From NCBI GenBank assembly GCA_023515795.1, contig JALGPX010000011.1, forward strand, positions 6,338 to 70,337: a stretch of DNA of 64,000 nt, given 5' to 3'. Under the pieces are notes generated by a model. The model was not told where the DNA came from. It searched no databases and saw nothing but the letters and a program-made list of their open reading frames with translations. Source of the stretch: Amoeboaphelidium occidentale (lineage: Eukaryota; Aphelidiomycota; Aphelidea). Positions 22,054 through 32,389 of the stretch are shown in pieces. The translations under genes were made by a program, and so were the position numbers. The number at the start of each line of letters is the position of its first letter. The stretch's first letter is position 1.

Positions 22054-22191
22054 TTCTAATAAATGTGTTTATGAGTTTACAAAGGCTAATTAAATGTGGC
22101 CTTTCACATAATATGCGCTCACGTTTGTGGATTGCCAAATTCTTGAACAACTTTCCAATCACAAAGAACTTGTTTCCGAGTTGAAACAAGC

Positions 22192-23904
22192 ATGATCTTG
22201 CTTCTAATTACTGCCCTGTTCCCCCTTTACTCAATACAGACTACGGGAGACTGGATATCAGTCTTTGGCAGAGAGATCGACTTTGTTGGTAATCCCAATT
22301 CAAACACAAACTACGGACCTTCCTCAAGAAAGTTGCTGTCATCTGTTTATGACACTAAGAGAGATGCTATATGGATATTCGGTGGTTTTGGCATAGACGC
22401 TATCGGCCAATATGGTTACTTGAATGACTTTTGGAGATATGAACTTGGAACAGGTCGCTGGTTTTACTTTGGTGGTTTTGATAAGGTTGACGACTATGGT
22501 AATTATGGTTCGAAAGGCGAGTACGGCGGTTGGCCCAGTGCAAGGTCCAGTGCTAAAATGATGATCAGCGAAGACTCTTCTGAAATTTATCTGTATGGTG
22601 GTAAAGTTTCGGATCCCATGGGCGGCACTTTCGATCTCAATTTGGACGACTTTTGGACATTCTCTATTAAAACATTGCAATGGCGTTACTTAATGGGTAA
22701 TGCGCCAGGATCTTCTAATTATATTGATAGTCCTCCTGCTAGGAGTAGATTTGCGGCTACTCTGAAGGACGAATCTGTTCACATTTACGGCGGATTCAAG
22801 AATTTAGAACAACAAATGTTCGATGATCATTTAAGATTTAATGTTCATTCTCACGAATGGTCATCGATAGTACCTGATGCTGGTCTATCTTCTCCTAGTA
22901 AACTTATTGACGCAAATATGGTTTACTCTGCGAACACCTCAAAGATTCTGTTGTATGGAGGATCAACCATGTTTGATAAAAAAGATGCTTTATCTGCTAA
23001 TTTATGGTGTTATGACTTTGATTTATCTTCATGGAGACAGTTGTTCGCAGTCTTTAGTGTGAATTCTTATGGTATTTACCCTGAAAAGAAGGCCTTGACT
23101 CTAAACGGTCATCCAGGAGCACGCAGTGGCTACTATAGTGCACTGGATACTATTAAGGATAAACTTTTAATATTTGGTGGATATGGTTATGCCAAAAATT
23201 CTGTTGGCATTTTGAATGATTTATGGGCTTACGATATAAGAAAGAATCAATGGATTTGGCTTTCAGGATCCTTCTACGTTGCTCAAGAATCTACATTTGA
23301 TCAGGATGTAACAACAGTCGGAACTCCTGGCGGAAGATGTCAAGGCGATGCGGTGTTTAGTCCTTCTGAAGGATTATTCTTTATCTTTGGTAAACTTTAT
23401 TGTTTGTGGACTACTAACTTTTAAGGCGGAACACTAAAACCCACAGTTAACTCACATTTCTTGGCAGATTTATGGTTCTATGACTTACAGTATCCAGAAG
23501 CTCCTAGAAAAGTCTACAGAACGCATTTTGAAACACTTTACGAAGAAGAGCCATATGAAGAACTACGTGATACTCAAACACTTACTGGTGCTTTGATAAC
23601 AGTTGTCGCACTAGCATTGTTGATTATTGTTACTGTCGCAGGGTTTCTACTCCGTGAAAGATATACTCTTAAGACTTCTGAAAGAAGATACAGAGATAGG
23701 AATGGTTTACTTTCAGACGATAATGAAGCAGAAGTTAAACCAGAAGTTAAGACTGATAGTTCACCAAAGAAACAGACCAAGAAGAAGAGCAGTAAAAAGA
23801 ACAAGAAGGACTTGGCGAAGGTTACTTTTGATGAAGAATCAGGCAGAGATTCAGATGCACAAGACGGTCCTTTGCCAATGGAAAATTTTAATGACGATAA
23901 GTAA
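22192..23904 (+). CDS. Kelch-ectodomain single-span membrane protein without kinase
   Basis: Two exons (22192-23389, 23426-23904) joined over a 36-nt intron (23390-23425, branch CTACTAAC) give 558 aa; the join restores a kelch strand FFIFGGTLKP. A signal peptide is followed by kelch repeats (IWIFGGFGIDA, LLYGGSTMF, LLIFGGYGYAK, DLWAYDIRK). Similarity to the ectodomains at 5749-8106 and 8297-10684 includes the shared GRWFYFGGF/WSWLGRYL spacing and tyrosine-rich strands. A membrane span at about 452-475 is followed by a tail of about 80 residues rich in Lys (KKQTKKKSSKKNKK) and acids with no kinase domain. AATAAA lies just beyond the stop. It could be a decoy, co-receptor or adhesion protein; that is inference. 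Confidence 0.87.
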
Positions 23905-24073
23905 AAGCGCGGCTTAAGAAATAAACTGTGATGATCCTTGGCAGTCTTTCGTACTCTGCGACCGCATAATTGTTGAATATCACACTCGACAATGTACTTG
24001 ATGCGTCAAGAAACTCGATCTAGCGGTCGCTGCCCAATCAGATTGCGGCAAGTTTTTTCCAAGTGAATTTCAA

Positions 24074-25109
24074 ATGGCTGAACCAACACCTTCAGTGAGC
24101 CCTGTACCATTCGGCAAAGAAGCAAATGATCACTCTGAATTAGTTAAAAGAACGCGCGTCCTCCATTACCTCACAACTTCAACTCAGAATTTGAATTACA
24201 ATCGTTCTAATCATTTGAATTTGGAGGAATTAGTTAATTGGACACATTTGGCCACTTTAACAGGAGTTGAACAGGAAGAAGCAAAGAAGATTTACAGAGA
24301 ATATTTCAATTCTTTACAGCCTCAGAGTGGATTACGCCCAGCAGAATGGAACGATGAAGAACGACAAGAGCTTTTGAAGGCGTATTTCCTGTGCTCTAAT
24401 AATTTGGAAGTAAAACTTCAGGAACCCTTCATATGGTCAAATATTAAATGCTTCCTGCCCAATAAGACAGCAAGACAGTGTCGCATTGAATTCTATAGAA
24501 TGCTAAAGTATGGCACCGCCGAAGAAGATGAATTTGATTTGGACTGGACTTGTGACATCAGCAGGATGCGTGGTAATTCTTATGAAATGTTGCAGATGAA
24601 GCTGAAGACTCAGGAGGTCGAAGCATCCGCAGTTCACCAAACACCGTCTAATGCAGGCTCAAAAGTATCACAATCACGTGTCGTGTCGTTTCCTGTTCCT
24701 CGCGACGAAGAAGGAAAGCTAGCTGAAGTACCACAGAGATCAACATATCCTGTCCCACTTGAAGAACACGGCTCTGTTACTATTACACCACGTTTTGGTG
24801 GTTATGGTGAAGTATCTACACAAGTACAAGGTAAAACTCTTATCGTAACGTACTAAATTTCTAGAAACAGAAAGTGTCAGGAAGAGGAAAAGAAAAGAAG
24901 AAATTTGTGAGTGGTGTGGAGGTAAATTTGCTACTTTGCATACACTCCAAAGGCATCAGAAGAAGGGCGTTTGTCTCAAACTGATGAAAATGGAAGGGAA
25001 GTTACCAGAAAATATTGTGTATGACGAAGAGAAAGGGTTCATAGTTAATGGAGAGCCTGTGCAAGGTTTTGATAAAGTAGAAGAGTCCGGGATTTCAGCT
25101 GGAATTTAA
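24074..25109 (+). CDS. SANT/Myb-like plus C2H2 zinc-finger protein
   Basis: Two exons (24074-24830, 24865-25109) across a 34-nt intron (24831-24864, TACTAAATTTCTAG) give 333 aa. About residues 92-155 form a SANT/Myb-like domain (EWNDEERQELLKAYF, then W-SNIKCFLPNKTARQCRIEFYRML), typical of DNA- or histone-tail-binding helices. The second exon, which is easily missed because the first frame runs into a stop in the intron, encodes a basic KRKRKEE stretch and a C2H2 finger (CEWCGGKF...HTLQRHQKKGVC, so C2HC-like at the end) at about residues 265-287. Together they suggest a chromatin or transcription factor. The middle region is Pro/Val-rich with no domain I recognise. Targets unknown. Confidence 0.8.
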
Positions 25110-25183
25110 GCGACTTGTCATTGGATCTTGAATAGATTTGTTGGTGTGATTGAATCTTGGTTCGAATTGTTATTCTTTGAGAC

Positions 25184-26080
25184 ATGATATTTCTTCAGCT
25201 TAGAAGTTTACTATGTGTTTATACTCTCCATTGTTTGTCTGTTAGTGCTCAGACGCCAACTTACGCGCCAAGCAACTTACCAGAAGCATCAAGATCATAT
25301 TCTACAGTATCGTGTCCTGGCGATAACTTTGTTACAGGTTTGAACTTCAAATTCTCAACGGAATATGGGCTGCAAGGCTTGAGAATTATTTGCTCTGGTG
25401 ATTCGTTCGCTAAAACGGTTGGGTTAGAAGTAGAACCCTCATCTGAATACGCTCAAACGCAAGGATTTCACTCATTTCAGGCATTCTTGAACAATGAAGC
25501 TGGTAGAATAGATGGAGTAACAGCTGATATTCAACAATGGGGTGTGGCTGGTCAAGGCACTCCTTATTCTAATGGCTTCAAGTTGCGCGGATTTGCGGTC
25601 GTGTTAAGAAAGGACGATCAGAACGGTGCTCAAATCCAAGCAATACAACCGTGGTTTACGGACAACTACGCAGCTACTCCGTTGGCTTTACGAATGGATG
25701 GTGGATTATTTGGAAACTTTTACTCGTTTCAATGTGCTCCAGGAAAGGCTGTAACTGAGATTGTTGGCCAATTCTCGGAAGATGTTTACCAAATCAAAGT
25801 TATCTGCAGTGACGGACAGGAAAGCCCTTTATTTGGCTCAGACACTGGATATGAGTTCAAATACACTAATCCGTCAGGAATAGGAAGAATTTACGTATTT
25901 TCAGCAAACAGGGTCAAGAGGTTTCTAGCTGCTAAAAATGCTGAAACTACAAAAGGTTCCAACTTAGAAAATACCATTCTATCGGTTCATAAAAGAGATC
26001 CTGGAATGAGAATGACTGGAATCCAAGTGTTTGCAGATACGCGAATTAATGCTGTTGGTTTCATGTATTCTGCTGTCTAA
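25184..26080 (+). CDS. Secreted protein with VMO-I-like repeats
   Basis: A single exon of 298 aa with a signal peptide cleaved near SVSAQ (residue 23). Two or more similar units follow: a Cys, a Gly/Val/Thr turn, an alternating beta strand, then LQGLRIICSG in the first and YQIKVICSDG in the second. This layout, with C-x-G-x-VTGL leading to a strand ending in a Cys-Ser-Gly/Asp-Gly, resembles vitelline membrane outer layer protein I, a beta-prism fold. The match is by eye and weak. No membrane span or GPI-like tail is visible. It may be a wall or extracellular lectin-like protein. The stop is 27 bp from the stop of the convergent HIT gene. Confidence 0.65.
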   Translation: MIFLQLRSLLCVYTLHCLSVSAQTPTYAPSNLPEASRSYSTVSCPGDNFVTGLNFKFSTEYGLQGLRIICSGDSFAKTVGLEVEPSSEYAQTQGFHSFQAFLNNEAGRIDGVTADIQQWGVAGQGTPYSNGFKLRGFAVVLRKDDQNGAQIQAIQPWFTDNYAATPLALRMDGGLFGNFYSFQCAPGKAVTEIVGQFSEDVYQIKVICSDGQESPLFGSDTGYEFKYTNPSGIGRIYVFSANRVKRFLAAKNAETTKGSNLENTILSVHKRDPGMRMTGIQVFADTRINAVGFMYSAV

Positions 26081-26107
26081 CTGTAATAGAAATCATCTAA
26101 TGCCTAA

Positions 26108-26782
26108 TCAGAGTCTATTTGAGTTTAGCATATTGAGCATAGTTTCGTACTTTTTTTGTAATTCTGATGGCCATTGTTTCATAGCATCGTTAAACTTGTC
26201 GACTGGAACTTTGATCTTCATGTGTAAGTGAGCATGATTCCGATAACTGCCGTGGTTAATGATCATAGTGGCGAAGGAACAGTTCATTGTCTCAAGAACG
26301 TCAACTGCGCTCTTGAACATGTCATGCAATCCTGCAGGGCTCAGCTCAGAGAGACGCTGATAATGTTCCTTTGGAGTATCAATGAACATGGGTCTTGCTT
26401 TTCCGTCGAACCAAACTCTATTGTGCCGTGTTTCAAGAATTAGCGCATCTCTAGATGACGGACCACCGAGGTTCTTTCCAAACACTCCCAAAGATAAAGG
26501 ACAATCGAGATCACAAGACATGCATCGTTCCACTTTCAAAGGCCCTGGTGGATTTCTCCCATAGTAAACTTCAACCGAAAATGAGGATTTGTGCGACAAG
26601 TTTATAACCTTCATATGATAATCCATCTGCTTCATATCCACTTCAATTTCCCTCAGAATATCAGAGAAGAATTCATTAAATAGGCTCTGGTTTTTAACAC
26701 AGTCTTGTAAGGATTCCGCAGAAGGTTCAGTTGATATCACAAAAGACTTGTCAGACAATCGTTTTGGACCAGAAAACTTCAT
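26108..26782 (-). CDS. HIT-superfamily-like protein
   Basis: A single exon of 224 aa from ATG 26782. Near residue 183 it has NHGSYRNHAHLHMKI, matching the histidine triad pattern H-hydrophobic-H-hydrophobic-H. HIT enzymes hydrolyse or transfer nucleotides using the central His. The N-terminal part, with Cys pairs (CMSCDLDCPL) and RHNRVWFDGKARP, is unlike short HINT/FHIT proteins and reminds of the HIT-like domains of larger RNA-processing or nucleotide-transferase proteins. No signal peptide or membrane span. Substrate unknown; a DcpS- or CwfJ-type role cannot be told apart from here. Confidence 0.6.
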   Translation of the reverse strand: MKFSGPKRLSDKSFVISTEPSAESLQDCVKNQSLFNEFFSDILREIEVDMKQMDYHMKVINLSHKSSFSVEVYYGRNPPGPLKVERCMSCDLDCPLSLGVFGKNLGGPSSRDALILETRHNRVWFDGKARPMFIDTPKEHYQRLSELSPAGLHDMFKSAVDVLETMNCSFATMIINHGSYRNHAHLHMKIKVPVDKFNDAMKQWPSELQKKYETMLNMLNSNRL

Positions 26783-26864
26783 CAATGAGTAAAGATCATA
26801 TATCCATTTTTATTACTCTCGATTCCCACAAGTTTTTAAAATTAGCGTGAAACCTGTTCAGCGT

Positions 26865-28547
26865 TTAAGCATCTTTGATGGGACTAGAAGATTCTGCTGA
26901 ACCAACGTTCATGCCACCAGATTGTACAACATCTCCTGCAATGTTCTGTCCGCCGGTTGGAGCTACTCCCGCTTCCATTTGAGCTTCTTGTAATTTCATC
27001 ATCATTTCTCTTCTTTGAGCCATCTGTTCCTTCAACTTCTTTACGTGGTAGTATCTTCCAACTAGGAACACTGCAACAACCATACCAACCAAAATGAAAA
27101 GATTTCCAATGACGATACCAGCGATTGCACCTCCAGAAATTGTGACTGGTTCTCTGACAGCATCACTGTTTTGAGCAACGGTTGACCTAAGTAGTCTACG
27201 CGAAGTTGCATTGCTGAAATCAGTCTCATACAAAGTGACCGGACTTGGAGCCTGACCCAATGGACGTGTTGTTGCATACCATTTTCCGAAATCAACAACT
27301 TGTTTTTTGGAACTCAATGTATCATTCACATTGAAAATAACCAAGTACCCAATGTTTGGTAAGTTTCTTCCGTAAGAACCAGCAACGAAACCAAAACCTT
27401 TAGATTCATCAATGACAATACCACCAGTATTGACAAACTGCCAGCCATTGTATCTGATCTGCAAACTTTGCTGGACTGTGCCGTTAAGATTAAATGTTGA
27501 GATGAAAGCAGGGCCTCTTGCTAGCGCGTATTCGACAAGATATATCAAATTTGTTTTAGCAAACTTTACAGAAGTGGCTGCCATGTTAGTTCTGGCCAGC
27601 CCTCTATCCCACTGACGAACCCAAACTGCTGTTTTAGTTTCAATGTCAAAGCTTAGACAGAAACCGTTTGAACCTGTGCCTGCATCATAATCATAGTAAG
27701 TGTCCAAAAAATTGGATGATGTTGTACCAACAACATAAAGCACGCCTTCTTCTGGGTTAATTGAAAGGTCGTAAGCAATAGCATAAGCATCTTCATCCAA
27801 ATCGACTTTCCAAAGAATGGAATAGTCAACTGGATCAATCGCCATAACGAAAGCAATAGTCGAGTAATAGTAATAAGTTTGCACGTTACCAACTACATAA
27901 ATTACATCTTCGGTAACCAACAAGCTCTTGTAATCAAATCTTTCGAGATCAGGATAGCGCTCCATATCGGCCTTAGTCAAACTGGAGTTCGTGATACGAT
28001 TAAGCATATTACCATCATTATCAAACCAAGTCAGAGCACCACGATCGCTATCGAAGCTGACCACTACAAGATTATGTCTCCAATCATCATAGTGGATATT
28101 GTAGTTCAAATCAGCACCAACGCTACCAAAAATACGAGTCCAAATCTTTGTACCATTACTATCAAACTTGGTGACAAAGTTATTGATGAAGCCAACAGGT
28201 TCTTGATCATCGAAACCAGTAAAAGGTGCTGTGACACCACTAGCGTAGACATCACCGGTTTCCTTGTCGATCGTTACACCATCGAATGCTTCACCTTCAC
28301 CGGTACCAACAAACTTGATCCAGCGAGCAAACCCAAAGTAGTCATAAGCAGCAATGGCAGCTTTACCACGCAGTACATCAGCTTGACCGACAACGTATAC
28401 TGTTTCACGCAAAACGTCAATTTCAACACCACTCACAAAAGTGATATTTTCAGCTAGATCAACGAAGTTAGCAAACTCTGGAGAGTATTGAGCGTTTAAT
28501 TGAGGGATCAAAGCCGCTAGCAAAGGTACTATCAGATTAATGATCAT
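26865..28547 (-). CDS. SBBP-type beta-propeller single-span membrane protein without kinase
   Basis: A single exon of 560 aa from ATG 28547 with a signal peptide (about 1-19). The ectodomain has repeated strands of the SBBP type (GDVYASGVTAPFTGFDDQ, FVTKFDSNGTKIWTRIFGS, VLYVVGTTSSNF, AFVMAIDPVDYSILWKV) with Asn-Gly-Thr sites, related to the ectodomain of the receptor kinase at 16388-19699. A membrane span at about 473-497 (GAIAGIVIGNLFILVGMVVAVFLV) is followed by a tail of about 60 residues that is Met/Gln/Gly-rich with no kinase. It parallels the kinase-less kelch protein at 22192-23904: each of these two ectodomain classes has kinase-bearing and kinase-less members in the window. Ligand unknown. 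Confidence 0.85.
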   Translation of the reverse strand: MIINLIVPLLAALIPQLNAQYSPEFANFVDLAENITFVSGVEIDVLRETVYVVGQADVLRGKAAIAAYDYFGFARWIKFVGTGEGEAFDGVTIDKETGDVYASGVTAPFTGFDDQEPVGFINNFVTKFDSNGTKIWTRIFGSVGADLNYNIHYDDWRHNLVVVSFDSDRGALTWFDNDGNMLNRITNSSLTKADMERYPDLERFDYKSLLVTEDVIYVVGNVQTYYYYSTIAFVMAIDPVDYSILWKVDLDEDAYAIAYDLSINPEEGVLYVVGTTSSNFLDTYYDYDAGTGSNGFCLSFDIETKTAVWVRQWDRGLARTNMAATSVKFAKTNLIYLVEYALARGPAFISTFNLNGTVQQSLQIRYNGWQFVNTGGIVIDESKGFGFVAGSYGRNLPNIGYLVIFNVNDTLSSKKQVVDFGKWYATTRPLGQAPSPVTLYETDFSNATSRRLLRSTVAQNSDAVREPVTISGGAIAGIVIGNLFILVGMVVAVFLVGRYYHVKKLKEQMAQRREMMMKLQEAQMEAGVAPTGGQNIAGDVVQSGGMNVGSAESSSPIKDA

Positions 28548-28606
28548 ATCGTATGGAAAAGTTCGAAGTTTATAAATAGCACACCTCTATTCATGATCGC
28601 GTCAGA

Positions 28607-30862
28607 CTATGAACCCGACGCCAACAATTTACTCTTGTACTTCTTTACTAAATTCGTGAATGAATCTTCTTCGATTTCATCTCTCGTCTTTCTTTTCTTG
28701 GTTTCCTTTTCTGGTTTTTGTTTTGAGTCCTTTGGAAGCTGTGGTTTGTTTTGAGCCTGTTTTGCTTTTACAAAGCCTTTGCTCTTCTTTGGCTTTTCCA
28801 CAGGTTTGGCTTTAGTATTATTATCCTTTCTCTGAAATCCTTTCTTTTTCTCTACAGGCTTTTCGTCTGACTTTTCAGTCTTGTTGAATACTTTTTGTAC
28901 TTTTTGAGCCCTTCTTTTTAGAATGCTTGTGTTTTCTACAGCAAACTCAACTACGATACGCTTCTGTGTTGGGCTCTCGGAATCTCTTAGGCCTCTCAAG
29001 CAAGCGAGTGCATCGTCATGATCATTGAACTCAATGAATCCAAAACCAAGACTTTTACCTTCTTTCTCGACAATCTTGCATTGTTTAATAGAAACTGCTT
29101 TCTTCAATTCTTCTTCATTCTGGGATCTATAAGCTTTAACAGCATCTAAGCATATTTCTTTCAATTTGCGAACGTCAATTCCCTTTCCTAAATGCCTAAC
29201 AGATAAACGCGTTCTTGACACACAGAACAAAGGATTTTCCAATTTCTTTCTTCTGGACTTGTGCAGTTGTTGCAAGTTATCCAAGAACTTTTGACTAAGA
29301 GTACTGTAGATAGGACTGGTTCTTGGAATCAACATTTCGCGCAGCAAATACAGATTTCTTTTGTCATTCTTCTCGTTCTTTTCAGTCTTCTGGATTTCTT
29401 CTGCTTTTAAGACTGGAAGAATATGGAGAGTGCGCCCGTTCAAAGAGAAGCCACTGTCAGGAACAAGGAAAGATGAATTTGCTTTCTGTTCGGATGTCAA
29501 TGTTGTTGAGGATATTGGCATATATCTATCCATAACTTGCGTAACCATCTCTGGCTTTCTGAACCTAACAAACGCAGTCCCTTTGCTGATGCCATCTTTG
29601 TAGCAAACTTTAGCATATAGCGGATTATACTCGCTAAACAATTCCATAATATCATCTTCTGTTGAGTCGAAATGTAAGTTTCTAACGAAAATGGTGCACT
29701 TTCTATCGAATTCCTCGTCTTCTGGTGTCTTCTCTTTTCTCTTTGGTTTCTCGTCAACAACCTTCTCCTCAGTCTCATCTTCTGAATCAAAAACAATCTC
29801 AGAACCTACATCTTCATCTTCAGCAATATCTACCTGCTCAACATCTTCATCTTGTTCTGCGTCTTCAACATCGCTTTCAAAAGACTCAATTTGATCTTCT
29901 ACGTCGTCATTTTTATCTTCATCAACCTTCATTGCATCAGCATTTTCAACTTGAGTCAAATATTCGTCCTTGTTAACAGCAAAATCAAAAACTAATTCTC
30001 TGTTCTGCAGCTTCTTACCAGTTAGCTTATCAACGCAATATTGTGCCATGTCCTTCTGAATGAACGTAACAAACGCAAATCCCTTCTTGAGGATCAACTC
30101 TGTCAACACCAACGACTTTTCGCAAGATTCTGTGCCTTCTTTATCAGATACACCACCATTAGACACGATAAAATCATAGAGTTCCTTCAGCGTCACGGCG
30201 AATGGAATGTTTCTTATCACTACACGAGATTCCTTTCTTGCTTCGGCGGATACTTTGAATGATCCTTCCTTCTCAAGAGCCTTCTTTGCTGAGTCCTCTT
30301 GGGCAAAAACAACAAGAGCAACTTTGTCATCACTAACAACATCACTTTCAGCGCATTCCACCTTCCCATTCAACAATAGATCAGATAGACAAGAACTTGG
30401 CCCAACATTGAACGGATTAATGATCTTCACAATCTGCCCATACTTCTGTAGCTTCTTTAAAGAACTCTTCGTGACATTATTGAATATGACCGATTTAGTG
30501 GCTAATCTGTACAATCTCTTCTTCTTGTTCAAGTCCTTCATACGCGGCTTTTCTTCCTTCGCGACTTCATCCTTCTGAGCGTAGAACGGAACATCATCAT
30601 CACCAGGGACGCCATTCGTACGATTTCGTGGTTTCGCGTAATCCACTTTATAATTCTTTGCCTTAGCGATCGCAGTCTTCGCGTCATCCAACAGAGCGTA
30701 CTTCACGAACCCATAAACCTTCTGAGCGCCTTCTTTACGAACAATGAAGCAGTTCTTAACTGGGCCATACTGCGAAAAGTAATTAGTCAAATCATCCTGG
30801 GTCGTTGTGGCAGGGATGCCTTTGATGAACAGCGATGTGCTTGGTTTTGCTTCCTCTGTCAT
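28607..30862 (-). CDS. NOP4: Multi-RRM nucleolar protein, Nop4/RBM28 family
   Basis: A single exon of 751 aa from ATG 30862. It carries at least four RRMs: near the N-terminus (LFIKGIPATTTQDDLTNYF with YGFVKY), around residue 215 (VVIRNIPFAVTLKELYDFI with FAFVTF), around residue 390 (IFVRNLHFDSTEDDIMELF with TAFVRF) and a C-terminal one (LGFGFIEFNDHDDALA). An acidic stretch separates RRM2 and RRM3 and the C-terminus is very Lys-rich. This matches yeast Nop4 and human RBM28, needed for large-subunit rRNA processing in the nucleolus. Length fits the family. It is divergent from HPPD with 179 bp between the ATGs. Confidence 0.88.
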   Translation of the reverse strand: MTEEAKPSTSLFIKGIPATTTQDDLTNYFSQYGPVKNCFIVRKEGAQKVYGFVKYALLDDAKTAIAKAKNYKVDYAKPRNRTNGVPGDDDVPFYAQKDEVAKEEKPRMKDLNKKKRLYRLATKSVIFNNVTKSSLKKLQKYGQIVKIINPFNVGPSSCLSDLLLNGKVECAESDVVSDDKVALVVFAQEDSAKKALEKEGSFKVSAEARKESRVVIRNIPFAVTLKELYDFIVSNGGVSDKEGTESCEKSLVLTELILKKGFAFVTFIQKDMAQYCVDKLTGKKLQNRELVFDFAVNKDEYLTQVENADAMKVDEDKNDDVEDQIESFESDVEDAEQDEDVEQVDIAEDEDVGSEIVFDSEDETEEKVVDEKPKRKEKTPEDEEFDRKCTIFVRNLHFDSTEDDIMELFSEYNPLYAKVCYKDGISKGTAFVRFRKPEMVTQVMDRYMPISSTTLTSEQKANSSFLVPDSGFSLNGRTLHILPVLKAEEIQKTEKNEKNDKRNLYLLREMLIPRTSPIYSTLSQKFLDNLQQLHKSRRKKLENPLFCVSRTRLSVRHLGKGIDVRKLKEICLDAVKAYRSQNEEELKKAVSIKQCKIVEKEGKSLGFGFIEFNDHDDALACLRGLRDSESPTQKRIVVEFAVENTSILKRRAQKVQKVFNKTEKSDEKPVEKKKGFQRKDNNTKAKPVEKPKKSKGFVKAKQAQNKPQLPKDSKQKPEKETKKRKTRDEIEEDSFTNLVKKYKSKLLASGS

Positions 30863-31041
30863 GCACAATGATCAAGTAAAAATGTTGCAGATATCTCTTC
30901 AGCATGTTTCATAACTTCCAAACTTTATCGACTTAACTCTGACAAACTCTGAGTAAGTCCGGAAGCGACTCGTGACAGGCCGATCGTGCTTGTTTGTTCT
31001 CACAGTGTGCCACACGCAACAATCAGAATCATCACTCTAAA

Positions 31042-32296
<1,255 letters not shown>

Positions 32297-32389
32297 GCAC
32301 TGTCAAGGGGTTTATGCATTCATTGTAAATATCCGCTACGTGCTGCCAAATTGCTGACTTTAGAAAATCTAAAAATAAAACAATTGAAC

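Noticed and set aside
29323-30578. Plus-strand frames opposite the Nop4 gene
   Set aside because: They are antisense shadows of Lys/Glu-rich coding sequence, giving Ser/Leu/Phe-rich products without domains.
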